A stretch of 64,000 nucleotides of DNA from Anastatus disparis (Eukaryota > Arthropoda > Insecta > Hymenoptera > Eupelmidae). The stretch spans positions 458,514-522,513 of the forward strand of contig JAFFSR010000096.1 in assembly GCA_017163975.1 (NCBI GenBank). Reading direction: 5' to 3'. Position numbers and translations under genes: made by a program. The notes beneath the pieces are model-generated. The model was not told the origin of the DNA, made no database searches, and saw nothing but the letters and a program-made list of their open reading frames with translations. Below, piece after piece: positions 21,265 through 35,274 of this stretch. How positions within the stretch are numbered: the stretch's first letter is position 1; every line of letters starts with the position of its first letter.

Positions 21265-24200
21265 ACTTGATCGTATCATTATTGAATTTGATCGAATGTT
21301 TATCGAACTTGATCGTATCATTATTGAATTTGATCTAATGTTTATCGAACTTGATCGAATATTTATCGAACTTGATCGAATTTCATTGAATGTTTATCGA
21401 ATCTTTATTGAATTTGATCGAATGTTTATCGAACTTGATCGAAACTTTATTGAATTTGATTGAATGTTTATCGAATCTTTATTGAATTTGATCGCACGTT
21501 TATCGAAGTTTGATCAAAATTGTCCGAATCTTTATTGTATTAGATCGAATGTTTATCGACTTTTATTGACTCTTATCGACTCTCATCGACTTTTATCGAC
21601 TCTTATCAACTGTCATCGACTTTTTAACGTCTTTCATCGACTTTTATCAACTCTTATCAACTATTATCGACTCGCATCGAATTTTGATCGAATTTGATTG
21701 AATCTTAATTGAATTTAATCTACTGTTTATCGAATTTGATCGAATCTATATAGAATTTGATTGAATTTTTATCGAACTTGATCGAATTTGGTCGAATGTT
21801 TATCGTACTTGATCAATTGTTTACTAAACTTGATCGAATTTGATTGAATTTTGATCGAATTTGATCGAATCTTTCTTAAATTTGATCGAGTGTTTATCGA
21901 ACTTGATCGAATCTTCATTGAATTTGATTAAATATTTATCGAACTTGATCGAATCTTTATTGAATTCGATCGAATGTTTATCGAACTTGATCGTATCATT
22001 ATTGAATTTAATCGAATGTTTATCGAACTTGATCGAATATTTATCGAACTTGATCGAATTCCATCGAATGTTTATCGAATCTTTATTGAATTTGATCGAA
22101 TGTTTATCGAACTTGATCGAAACTTTATTGAATTTGATTGAATGTTTATCGAATCTTTATTGAATTTGATCGCACGTTTATCGAAGTTTGATCAAAATTT
22201 TCCGAATCTTGATTGTATTAGATCGAATGTTTATCGACTTTCATTGACTCTTATCGACTCTCATAGACTTTTATCGACTCTTATCGACTCTCATCGATTT
22301 CTTAACGACTTTCATCGACTTTTATCGACTCTTATCAAATTTTATCGACTCGCATCGAATTTTGATCGAATTTGATTGAATCTTAATTGAATTTAATCGA
22401 CTGTTTATCGAACTTAATCGAATCTATATTGAATTTGATTGAATGTTTATCGAACTTGATCGAATTTGATCGAATGTTTATCGAACTTTATCAATTGTTT
22501 ATTAAACTTGATCGAATTTCATCGAATCTTCATCTAATTTTGATCGAATTTTGATCGAATTTGATTGAATCTTTCTTAAATTTGATCGAGTGTTTATCGA
22601 ACTTGATCGAATCTTTATTGAATTTAAACGAACGTTTATCGAACTTGATCGAATTTCGATCGAATTTTTTTCGAATTTTTTCGAATGTATATCGACTTTC
22701 ATCGACTCTTATCGACTCTCATCGACTCTTACCGATTTTTCATCGACTTTTATCGATTTTTAACAACTTTCATCGACTTTTCATCAACTTTCATCGACTT
22801 TTCATCAACTTTCATCGACTTTTTATCAACTTTCATCGACTCTTATCGCATTTTGATCGAATGTTTATCGTATTTGGATCGAATTTCGATCGAATTTTGA
22901 TCGAATCTTCATTGAATTTGATTAAATATTTATCGAACTTGATCGAATCCTTATTGAATTCGATCGAATGTTTATCGAACTTGATCGTATCATTATTGAA
23001 TTTGATCGAATGTTTATCGAACTTGATCGTATCATTATTGAATTTGATCGAATGTTTATCGAACTTGATCGTATCATTATTGAATTTGATCTAATGTTTA
23101 TCGAACTTGATCGAATATTTATCGAACTTGATCGAATTTCATTGAATGTTTATCGAATCTTTATTGAATTTGATCGAATGTTTATCGAACTTGATCGAAA
23201 CTTTATTGAATTTGATTGAATGTTTATCGAATCTTTATTGAATTTGATCGCACGTTTATCGAAGTTTGATCAAAATTGTCCGAATCTTTATTGTATTAGA
23301 TCGAATGTTTATCGACTTTTATTGACTCTTATCGACTCTCATCGACTTTTATCGACTCTTATCAACTATTATCGACTCGCATCGAATTTTGATCGAATTT
23401 GATTGAATCTTAATTGAATTTAATCGACTGTTTATCGAATTTGATCGAATCTATATAGAATTTGATTGAATTTTTATCGAACTTGATCGAATTTGGTCGA
23501 ATGTTTATCGTACTTGATCAATTGTTTACTAAACTTGATCGAATTTGATTGAATTTTGATCGAATTTGATCGAATCTTTCTTAAATTTGATCGAGTGTTT
23601 ATCGAACTTGATCGAATCTTCATTGAATTTGATTAAATATTTATCGAACTTGATCGAATCTTTATTGAATTCGATCGAATGTTTATCGAACTTGATCGTA
23701 TTATTATTGAATTTGATCGAATGTTTATCGAACTTGATCGAATATTTATCGAACTTGATCGAATTCCATCGAATGTTTATCGAATCTTTATTGAATTTGA
23801 TCGAATGTTTATCGAACTTGATCGAAACTTTATTGAATTTGATTGAATGTTTATCGAATCTTTATTGAATTTGATCGCACGTTTATCAAGTTTGATCAAA
23901 ATTGTCCGAATCTTATTGTATTAGATCGAATGTTTATCGACTTTATGACTCACGACCACGTTATCAACTCATCGCTATAATTTGATCGCACGTTTATCGA
24001 AGTTTGATCAAAATTTTCCGAATCTTGATTGTATTAGATCGAATGTTTATCGACTTTCATTGACTCTTATCGACTCTCATAGACTTTTATCGACTCTTAT
24101 CGACTCTCATCGATTTTTTAACGACTTTCATCGACTTTTATCGACTCTTATCAAATTTTATCGACTCGCATCGAATTTTGATCGAATTTGATTGAATCTT

Positions 24201-24390
24201 AATTGAATTTAATCGACTGTTTATCGAACTTAATCGAATCTATATTGAATTTGATTGAATGTTTATCGAACTTGATCGAATTTGATCGAATGTTTATCGA
24301 ACTTTATCAATTGTTTATTAAACTTGATCGAATTTCATCGAAGCTTCATCTAATTTTTATCGAATTTTGATCGAATTTGATTGAATCTTT
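20950..24390. repeat. 1.7-kb higher-order repeat pair
   Basis: Sequence from 20950 matches sequence from 22685 in the same order. Offsets are 1735-1756 bp, falling to 1705 bp after a 51-bp deletion in the second copy near 23365. The offset changes by 21 bp where a satellite unit is gained or lost. The second copy contains the scrambled patch at 23880-23990. Confidence 0.8.
23880..23990. other. Scrambled patch inside the satellite
   Basis: Within otherwise regular satellite, single-base losses accumulate (GTTTATCAAG for GTTTATCGAAG, CTTATTG for CTTGATTG). The order then breaks at TTTATGACTCACGACCACG before normal sequence resumes with ATAATTTGATCGCACG. The pattern looks like a poorly resolved consensus or an assembly join rather than ordinary mutation. 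Confidence 0.6.
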
Positions 24391-27300
24391 CTTAAATTTG
24401 ATCGAATGTTTATCGAACTTGATCGAAACTTTATTGAATTAGATTGAATGTTTATCGAATCTTTATTGAATTTGATCGCACGTTTATCGAAGTTTGATCA
24501 AAATTGTCCGAATCTTGATTGTATTAGATCGAATGTTTATCGACTTTCATTGACTCTTATCGACTCTCATCGACTTTTATCGACTCTTATCAACTGTCAT
24601 CGACTTTTTAACGACTTTCATCGACTTTTATCAACTCTTATCAACTATTATCGACTCGCATCGAATTTTGATCGAATTTGATTGAATCTTTATTGAATTT
24701 AATCGACTGTTTATCGAATTTGATCGAATCTATATAGAATTTGATTGAATTTTTATCGAACTTGATCGAATTTGATCGAATGTTTATCGAACTTGATCAA
24801 TTGTTTACTAAACTTGATCGAATTTGATTGAATTTTGATCGAATTTGATCGAATCTTTCTTAAATTTGATCGAGTGTTTATCGAACTTGATCGAATCTTC
24901 ATTGAATTTGATTAAATATTTATCGAACTTGATCGAATCTTTATTGAATTCGATCGAATGTTTATCGAACTTGATCGTATCATTATTGAATTTGATCGAA
25001 TGTTTATCGAACTTGATCGAATATTTATCGAACTTGATCGAATTCCATCGAACGTTTATCGAATCTTTATTGAATTTGATCGAATGTTTATCGAACTTGA
25101 TCGAAACTTTATTGAATTTGATTGAATGTTTATCGAATCTTTATTGAATTTGATCGCACGTTTATCGAAGTTTGATCAAAATTTTCCGAATCTTGATTGT
25201 ATTAGATCGAATGTTTATCGACTTTCATTGACTCTTATCGACTCTCATAGACTTTTATCGACTCTTATCGACTCTCATCGATTTTTTAACGACTTTCATC
25301 GACTTTTATCGACTCTTATCAAATTTTATCGACTCGCATCGAATTTTGATCGAATTTGATTGAATCTTAATTGAATTTAATCGACTGTTTATCGAACTTA
25401 ATCGAATCTATATTGAATTTGATTGAATGTTTATCGAACTTGATCGAATTTGATCGAATGTTTATCGAACTTTATCAATTGTTTATTAAACTTGATCGAA
25501 TTTCATCGAATCTTCATCTAATTTTGATCGAATTTTGATCGAATTTGATTGAATCTTTCTTAAATTTGATCGAATGTTTATCGAACTTGATCGAAACTTT
25601 ATTGAATTAGATTGAATGTTTATCGAATCTTTATTGAATTTGATCGCACGTTTATCGAAGTTTGATCAAAATTGTCCGAATCTTGATTGTATTAGATCGA
25701 ATGTTTATCGACTTTCATTGACTCTTATCGACTCTCATCGACTTTTATCGACTCTTATCAACTGTCATCGACTTTTTAACGACTTTCATCGACTTTTATC
25801 AACTCTTATCAACTATTATCGACTCGCATCGAATTTTGATCGAATTTGATTGAATCTTTATTGAATTTAATCGACTGTTTATCGATTTTGATCGAATCTA
25901 TATAGAATTTGATTGAATTTTTATCGAACTTGATCGAATTTGATCGAATGTTTATCGAACTTGATCAATTGTTTACTAAACTTGATCGAATTTGATTGAA
26001 TTTTGATCGAATTTGATCGAATCTTTCTTAAATTTGATCGAGTGTTTATCGAACTTGATCGAATCTTCATTGAATTTGATTAAATATTTATCGAACTTGA
26101 TCGAATCTTTATTGAATTCGATCGAATGTTTATCGAACTTGATCGTATCATTATTGAATTTGATCGAATGTTTATCGAACTTGATCGAATATTTATCGAA
26201 CTTGATCGAATTTCATCGAATGTTTATCGAATCTTTATTGAATTTGATCGAATGTTTATCGAACTTGATCGAAACTTTATTGAAATTGATTGAATGTTTA
26301 TCGAATCTTTATTGAATTTGATCGCACGTTTATCGAAGTTTGATCAAAATTTTCCGAATCTTGATTGTATTAGATCGAATGTTTATTGACTTTCATTGAC
26401 TCTTATTGACTCTCATCGACTTTTATTGACTCTTATCGACTCTCATCGACTTTTTAACGACTTTCATCGCCTTTTATCGACTCTTATCAAATTTTATCGA
26501 CTCGCATCGAATTTTGATCGAATTTGATCGAATTTGATTGAATCTTAATTGAATTCAATCGACTGTTTATCGAACTTGATCGAATCTATATTGAATTTGA
26601 TTGAACGTTTATCGAACTTGATCGAATTTGATCGAATGTTTATCGAACTTGATCAATTGTTTATTAAACTTGATCGAATTTGATCGAATCTTCATCTAAT
26701 TTTGATCGAATTTTGATCGAATTTGATTGAATGTTTATCGAACTTGATCAATTGTTTACTAAACTTGATCGAATTTGATTGAATTTTGATCGAATTTGAT
26801 CGAATCTTTCTTAAATTTGATCGAGTGTTTATCGAACTTGATCGAATCTTCATTGAATTTGATTAAATATTTATCGAACTTGATCGAATCTTTATTGAAT
26901 TCGATCGAATGTTTATCGAACTTGATCGTATCATTATTGAATTTGATCGAATGTTTATCGAACTTGATCGAATATTTATCGAACTTGATCGAATTCCATC
27001 GAATGTTTATCGAATCTTTATTGAATTTGATCGAATGTTTATCGAACTTGATCGAAACTTTATTGAATTTGATTGAATGTTTATCGAATCTTTATTGAAT
27101 TTGATCGCACGTTTATCGAAGTTTGATCAAAATTTTCCGAATCTTGATTGTATTAGATCGAATGTTTATCGACTTTCATTGACTCTTATCGACTCTCATA
27201 GACTTTTATCGACTCTTATCGACTCTCATCGATTTTTTAACGACTTTCATCGACTTTTATCGACTCTTATCAAATTTTATCGACTCGCATCGAATTTTGA

Positions 27301-29132
27301 TCGAATTTGATTGAATCTTAATTGAATTTAATCGACTGTTTATCGAACTTAATCGAATCTATATTGAATTTGATTGAATGTTTATCGAACTTGATCGAAT
27401 TTGATCGAATGTTTATCGAACTTTATCAATTGTTTATTAAACTTGATCGAATTTCATCGAATCTTCATCTAATTTTGATCGAATTTTGATCGAATTTAAT
27501 TGAATCTTTCTTAAATTTGATCGAATGTTTATCGAACTTGATCGAAACTTTATTGAATTAGATTGAATGTTTATCGAATCTTTATTGAATTTGATCGCAC
27601 GTTTATCGAAGTTTGATCAAAATTGTCCGAATCTTGATTGTATTAGATCGAATGTTTATCGACTTTCATTGACTCTTATCGACTCTCATCGACTTTTATC
27701 GACTCTTATCAACTGTCATCGACTTTTTAACGACTTTCATCGACTTTTATCAACTCTTATCAACTATTATCGACTCGCATCGAATTTTGATCGAATTTGA
27801 TTGAATCTTTATTGAATTTAATCGACTGTTTATCGAATTTGATCGAATCTATATAGAATTTGATTGAATTTTTATCGAACTTGATCGAATTTGATCGAAT
27901 GTTTATCGAACTTGATCAATTGTTTACTAAACTTGATCGAATTTGATTGAATTTTGATCGAATTTGATCGAATCTTTCTTAAATTTGATCGAGTGTTTAT
28001 CGAACTTGATCGAATCTTTATTGAATTTGATTAAATATTTATCGAACTTGATCGAATCTTTATTGAATTCGATCGAATGTTTATCGAACTTGATCGTATC
28101 ATTATTGAATTTGATCGAATGTTTATCGAACTTGATCGAATATTTATCGAACTTGATCGAATTTCATCGAATGTTTATCGAATCTTTATTGAATTTGATC
28201 GAATGTTTATCGAACTTGATCGAAACTTTATTGAAATTGATTGAATGTTTATCGAATCTTTATTGAATTTGATCGCACGTTTATCGAAGTTTGATCAAAA
28301 TTTTCCGAATCTTGATTGTATTAGATCGAATGTTTATTGACTTTCATTGACTCTTATTGACTCTCATCGACTTTTATTGACTCTTATCGACTCTCATCGA
28401 CTTTTTAACGACTTTCATCGCCTTTTATCGACTCTTATCAAATTTTATCGACTCGCATCGAATTTTGATCGAATTTGATCGAATTTGATTGAATCTTAAT
28501 TGAATTCAATCGACTGTTTATCGAACTTGATCGAATCTATATTGAATTTGATTGAACGTTTATCGAACTTGATCGAATTTGATCGAATGTTTATCGAACT
28601 TGATCAATTGTTTATTAAACTTGATCGAATTTGATCGAATCTTCATCTAATTTTGATCGAATTTTGATCGAATTTGATTGAATCTTTCTTAAATTTGATC
28701 GAGTGTTTATCGAACTTGATCGAATCTTTATTGAATTCAAACGAACGTTTATCGAACTTGATTGAATCTTTATCGAATTTTGATCGAATTTCATCGAATC
28801 TCTATTGAATTAGATCGAATATTTATCGAACTTCAATCGAATTTGATCGAATCTTTATTGAATTCGATCGATGGTTTATCAATTTTGATCGAATCTTTAT
28901 CGAATTTCGATCGAATTTTAATTGAATTTTATCGCATCTTTATTGAAGTTGATCGAATGTTTATCGAATTTCGATCGAATTTGATCGAATGCTTATCGAA
29001 ATTTGATCGAATGTTCATCGAAGTTTAATCGAATTTGATCGAATCTTTATTGAATTTGATTGGATGTTTATCGAACTTGATCGAATTTCGATCGAATTTT
29101 TTTCGAATTTTTTCGAATGTATATCGACTTTC
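24130..29132. repeat. 5.0-kb higher-order repeat, copy 1
   Basis: Matches 29133-34135 at a constant offset of 5003, then 5001-5002 bp. It contains sub-repeats spaced 1168, 783, 1168 and 1884 bp that recur with the same spacing in copy 2. Rare marker variants such as GAAGCTTCATC (24340 and 29343) are shared. Confidence 0.88.
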
Positions 29133-32100
29133 ATCGACTTTTATCGACTCTTATCAAATTTTATCGACTCGCATCGAATTTTGATCGAATTTGATTAAAT
29201 CTTAATTGAATTTAATCGACTGTTTATCGAACTTAATCGAATCTATATTGAATTTGATTGAATGTTTATCGAACTTGATCGAATTTGATCGAATGTTTAT
29301 CGAACTTTATCAATTGTTTATTAAACTTGATCGAATTTCATCGAAGCTTCATCTAATTTTGATCGAATTTTGATCGAATTTGATTGAATCTTTCTTAAAT
29401 TTGATCGAATGTTTATCGAACTTGATCGAAACTTTATTGAATTAGATTGAATGTTTATCGAATCTTTATTGAATTTGATCGCACGTTTATCGAAGTTTGA
29501 TCAAAATTGTCCGAATCTTGATTGTATTAGATCGAATGTTTATCGACTTTCATTGACTCTTATCGACTCTCATCGACTTTTATCGACTCTTATCAACTGT
29601 CATCGACTTTTCAACGACTTTCATCGACTTTTATCAACTCTTATCAACTATTATCGACTCGCATCGAATTTTGATCGAATTTGATTGAATCTTTATTGAA
29701 TTTAATCGACTGTTTATCGAATTTGATCGAATCTATATAGAATTTGATTGAATTTTTATCGAACTTGATCGAATTTGATCGAATGTTTATCGAACTTGAT
29801 CAATTGTTTACTAAACTTGATCGAATTTGATTGAATTTTGATCGAATTTGATCGAATCTTTCTTAAATTTGATCGAGTGTTTATCGAACTTGATCGAATC
29901 TTCATTGAATTTGATTAAATATTTATCGAACTTGATCGAATCTTTATTGAATTCGATCGAATGTTTATCGAACTTGATCGTATCATTATTGAATTTGATC
30001 GAATGTTTATCGAACTTGATCGAATATTTATCGAACTTGATCGAATTCCATCGAATGTTTATCGAATCTTTATTGAATTTGATCGAATGTTTATCGAACT
30101 TGATCGAAACTTTATTGAATTTGATTGAATGTTTATCGAATCTTTATTGAATTTGATCGCACGTTTATCGAAGTTTGATCAAAATTTTCCGAATCTTGAT
30201 TGTATTAGATCGAATGTTTATCGACTTTCATTGACTCTTATCGACTCCCATAGACTTTTATCGACTCTTATCGACTCTCATCGATTTTTTAACGACTTTC
30301 ATCGACTTTTATCGACTCTTATCAAATTTTATCGACTCGCATCGAATTTTGATCGAATTTGATTGAATCTTAATTGAATTTAATCGACTGTTTATCGAAC
30401 TTAATCGAATCTATATTGAATTTGATTGAATGTTTATCGAACTTGATCGAATTTGATCGAATGTTTATCGAACTTTATCAATTGTTTATTAAACTTGATC
30501 GAATTTCATCGAATCTTCATCTAATTTTGATCGAATTTTGATCGAATTTGATTGAATCTTTTTAAATTTGATCGAATGTTTATCGAACTTGATCGAAACT
30601 TTATTGAATTAGATTGAATGTTTATCGAATCTTTATTGAATTTGATCGCACGTTTATCGAAGTTTGATCAAAATTGTCCGAATCTTGATTGTATTAGATC
30701 GAATGTTTATCGACTTTCATTGACTCTTATCGACTCTCATCGACTTTTATCGACTCTTATCAACTGTCATCGACTTTTAACGACTTTCATCGACTTTTAT
30801 CAACTCTTATCAACTATTATCGACTCGCATCGAATTTTGATCGAATTTGATTGAATCTTTATTGAATTTAATCGACTGTTTATCGAATTTGATCGAATCT
30901 ATATAGAATTTGATTGAATTTTTATCGAACTTGATCGAATTTGATCGAATGTTTATCGAACTTGATCAATTGTTTACTAAACTTGATCGAATTTGATTGA
31001 ATTTTGATCGAATTTGATCGAATCTTTCTTAAATTTGATCGAGTGTTTATCGAACTTGATCGAATCTTCATTGAATTTGATTAAATATTTATCGAACTTG
31101 ATCGAATCTTTTATTGAATTCGATCGAATGTTTATCGAACTTGATCGTATCATTATTGAATTTGATCGAATGTTTATCGAACTTGATCGAATATTTATCG
31201 AACTTGATCGAATTTCATCGAATGTTTATCGAATCTTTATTGAATTTGATCGAATGTTTATCGAACTTGATCGAAACTTTATTGAAATTGATTGAATGTT
31301 TATCGAATCTTTATTGAATTTGATCGCACGTTTATCGAAGTTTGATCAAAATTTTCCGAATCTTGATTGTATTAGATCGAATGTTTATTGACTTTCATTG
31401 ACTCTTATTGACTCTCATCGACTTTTATTGACTCTTATCGACTCTCATCGACTTTTTAACGACTTTCATCGCCTTTTATCGACTCTTATCAAATTTTATC
31501 GACTCGCATCGAATTTTGATCGAATTTGATCGAATTTGATTGAATCTTAATTGAATTCAATCGACTGTTTATCGAACTTGATCGAATCTATATTGAATTT
31601 GATTGAACGTTTATCGAACTTGATCGAATTTGATCGAATGTTTATCGAACTTGATCAATTGTTTATTAAACTTGATCGAATTTGATCGAATCTTCATCTA
31701 ATTTTGATCGAATTTTGATCGAATTTGATTGAATGTTTATCGAACTTGATCAATTGTTTACTAAACTTGATCGAATTTGATTGAATTTTGATCGAATTTG
31801 ATCGAATCTTTCTTAAATTTGATCGAGTGTTTATCGAACTTGATCGAATCTTCATTGAATTTGATTAAATATTTATCGAACTTGATCGAATCTTTATTGA
31901 ATTCGATCGAATGTTTATCGAACTTGATCGTATCATTATTGAATTTGATCGAATGTTTATCGAACTTGATCGAATATTTATCGAACTTGATCGAATTCCA
32001 TCGAATGTTTATCGAATCTTTATTGAATTTGATCGAATGTTTATCGAACTTGATCGAAACTTTATTGAATTTGATTGAATGTTTATCGAATCTTTATTGA

Positions 32101-34135
32101 ATTTGATCGCACGTTTATCGAAGTTTGATCAAAATTTTCCGAATCTTGATTGTATTAGATCGAATGTTTATCGACTTTCATTGACTCTTATCGACTCTCA
32201 TAGACTTTTATCGACTCTTATCGACTCTCATCGATTTTTTAACGACTTTCATCGACTTTTATCGACTCTTATCAAATTTTATCGACTCGCATCGAATTTT
32301 GATCGAATTTGATTGAATCTTAATTGAATTTAATCGACTGTTTATCGAACTTAATCGAATCTATATTGAATTTGATTGAATGTTTATCGAACTTGATCGA
32401 ATTTGATCGAATGTTTATCGAACTTTATCAATTGTTTATTAAACTTGATCGAATTTCATCGAATCTTCATCTAATTTTGATCGAATTTTGATCGAATTTG
32501 ATTGAATCTTTCTTAAATTTGATCGAATGTTTATCGAACTTGATCGAAACTTTATTGAATTAGATTGAATGTTTATCGAATCTTTATTGAATTTGATCGC
32601 ACGTTTATCGAAGTTTGATCAAAATTGTCCGAATCTTGATTGTATTAGATCGAATGTTTATCGACTTTCATTGACTCTTATCGACTCTCATCGACTTTTA
32701 TCGACTCTTATCAACTGTCATCGACTTTTTAACGACTTTCATCGACTTTTATCAACTCTTATCAACTATTATCGACTCGCATCGAATTTTGATCGAATTT
32801 GATTGAATCTTTATTGAATTTAATCGACTGTTTATCGAATTTGATCGAATCTATATAGAATTTGATTGAATTTTTATCGAACTTGATCGAATTTGATCGA
32901 ATGTTTATCGAACTTGATCAATTGTTTACTAAACTTGATCGAATTTGATTGAATTTTGATCGAATTTGATCGAATCTTTCTTAAATTTGATCGAGTGTTT
33001 ATCGAACTTGATCGAATCTTCATTGAATTTGATTAAATATTTATCGAACTTGATCGAATCTTTATTGAATTCGATCGAATGTTTATCGAACTTGATCGTA
33101 TCATTATTGAATTTGATCGAATGTTTATCGAACTTGATCGAATATTTATCGAACTTGATCGAATTTCATCGAATGTTTATCGAATCTTTATTGAATTTGA
33201 TCGAATGTTTATCGAACTTGATCGAAACTTTATTGAAATTGATTGAATGTTTATCGAATCTTTATTGAATTTGATCGCACGTTTATCGAAGTTTGATCAA
33301 AATTTTCCGAATCTTGATTGTATTAGATCGAATGTTTATTGACTTTCATTGACTCTTATTGACTCTCATCGACTTTTATTGACTCTTATCGACTCTCATC
33401 GACTTTTTAACGACTTTCATCGCCTTTTATCGACTCTTATCAAATTTTATCGACTCGCATCGAATTTTGATCGAATTTGATCGAATTTGATTGAATCTTA
33501 ATTGAATTCAATCGACTGTTTATCGAACTTGATCGAATCTATATTGAATTTGATTGAACGTTTATCGAACTTGATCGAATTTGATCGAATGTTTATCGAA
33601 CTTGATCAATTGTTTATTAAACTTGATCGAATTTGATCGAATCTTCATCTAATTTTGATCGAATTTTGATCGAATTTGATTGAATCTTTCTTAAATTTGA
33701 TCGAGTGTTTATCGAACTTGATCGAATCTTTATTGAATTCAAACGAACGTTTATCGAACTTGATTGAATCTTTATCGAATTTTGATCGAATTTCATCGAA
33801 TCTCTATTGAATTAGATCGAATATTTATCGAACTTCAATCGAATTTGATCGAATCTTTATTGAATTCGATCGATGGTTTATCAATTTTGATCGAATCTTT
33901 ATCGAATTTCGATCGAATTTTAATTGAATTTTATCGCATCTTTATTGAAGTTGATCGAATGTTTATCGAATTTCGATCGAATTTGATCGAATGCTTATCG
34001 AAATTTGATCGAATGTTCATCGAAGTTTAATCGAATTTGATCGAATCTTTATTGAATTTGATTGGATGTTTATCGAACTTGATCGAATTTCGATCGAATT
34101 TTTTTCGAATTTTTTCGAATGTATATCGACTTTCA
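29133..34135. repeat. 5.0-kb higher-order repeat, copy 2
   Basis: Near-identical to copy 1. The differences I could see are mostly one-base changes in T-runs: one T lost near 30562 and 30773, and one gained near 31109. After about 34136 it continues into sequence related to the 17.9- and 20.6-kb blocks rather than into a third copy. Confidence 0.88.
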
Positions 34136-35060
34136 TCGACTCTTATCGACTCTTATCGACTCTTACCGATTTTTCATCGACTTTTATCGATTTTTAACAA
34201 CTTTCATCGACTTTTCATCAACTTTCATCGACTTTTTATCAACTTTCATCGACTTTTTATCAACTTTCATCGACTCTTATCGCATTTTGATCGAATGTTT
34301 ATCGTATTTGGATCGAATTTCGATCGAATTTTGATCGAATCTTCATTGAATTTGATTAAATATTTATCGAACTTGTTCGAATCTTTATTGAATTCGATCG
34401 AATGTTTATCGAACTTGATCGTATCATTATTGAATTTGATCGAATGTTTATCGAACTTGATCGAATGTTTATCGAACTTGATCGAATTTCATCGAATGTT
34501 TATCGAATCTTTATTGAATTTGATCGAATGCTTATCGAACTTGATCGAAACTTTATTGAATTTGATCGAATGTTTATCGAATCTTTATTGAATTTGATCG
34601 CACGTTTATCGAAGTTTGATCAAAATTGTCCGAATCTTGATTGTATTTGATCGAATGTTTATCGACTTTTATTGACTCTTATAGACTCTCATCGACTTTT
34701 ATCGACTCTTATCGACTCTCATCGACTTTTTAACGACTTTCATCGACTTTTATCGACTCTTATCAACTCTTATCGACTCGCATTGAATTTTGATCGAATT
34801 TGATTGAATCTTTATTGAATTTAATCGACTGTTTATCGAACTTGATTGAATCTATATTGAATTTGATCGAGTTTTCTTTGACTATTATCGACTCTTATCG
34901 ACTTTTCATCGACTTTCATCGTATTTCATCGACTCTCATCGACTCTCATCGACTTTCATCGATTTTGTATCTACTTTCATCAACTCTCATCGAATTTCAT
35001 CGACTTTTATCGACTGTTATCAACTTTCATTGACTCTCATTGAATTTCGTTCGAATTTAA

Positions 35061-35274
35061 TTGAATATTGATCGAAATTGATATAATTTTCATCAAATTC
35101 GCTGATTTTAAAGTTACATGATGGAAATGGTTAGATGTTCATTCAATTTATAAAATTATCAAGTTTTCTTAAAATCATCTTATCATCTTATTAAACTTGT
35201 TACATACTAGGTTAATTGACTATAAATACTACCGATTCTAGATCTGACAATCATAGTACACTTGAGCTATCAAC
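35061..35274. other. Satellite edge and unique spacer
   Basis: Decayed satellite words stop near 35095. The remaining sequence is AT-rich and without recognisable features. Confidence 0.5.

Larger units (their letters stand above)
16818..35060. repeat. ATCGA satellite array, 18 kb
   Basis: An 18-kb array of short words with a fixed ATCGA core. One type alternates 10-bp ATCGAATTTG (or ATCGAACTTG) with 11-bp ATCGAATGTTT (or ATCGAATCTTT), giving a 21-bp dimer. The other type is ATCGACTTTC/ATCGACTCTT in 10-11-bp steps. The two types are arranged in higher-order repeats of about 0.78, 1.17, 1.7 and 5.0 kb. Since 21 is divisible by three, several frames stay open and give proteins with a seven-residue period (NLIECLS-like on plus, IKFDKHS-like on minus). 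These are consequences of the repeat, not genes. The left end abuts the polymerase relic; the right end decays into unique DNA near 35060. Confidence 0.95.

Noticed and set aside
17799..34591. Dozens of frames encoding NLIECLS-like or FIELDRI-like heptad proteins
   Set aside because: The 21-bp satellite unit keeps frames open in phase; the same DNA gives heptad peptides in several frames and on the minus strand, so there is no sign of selection on protein.
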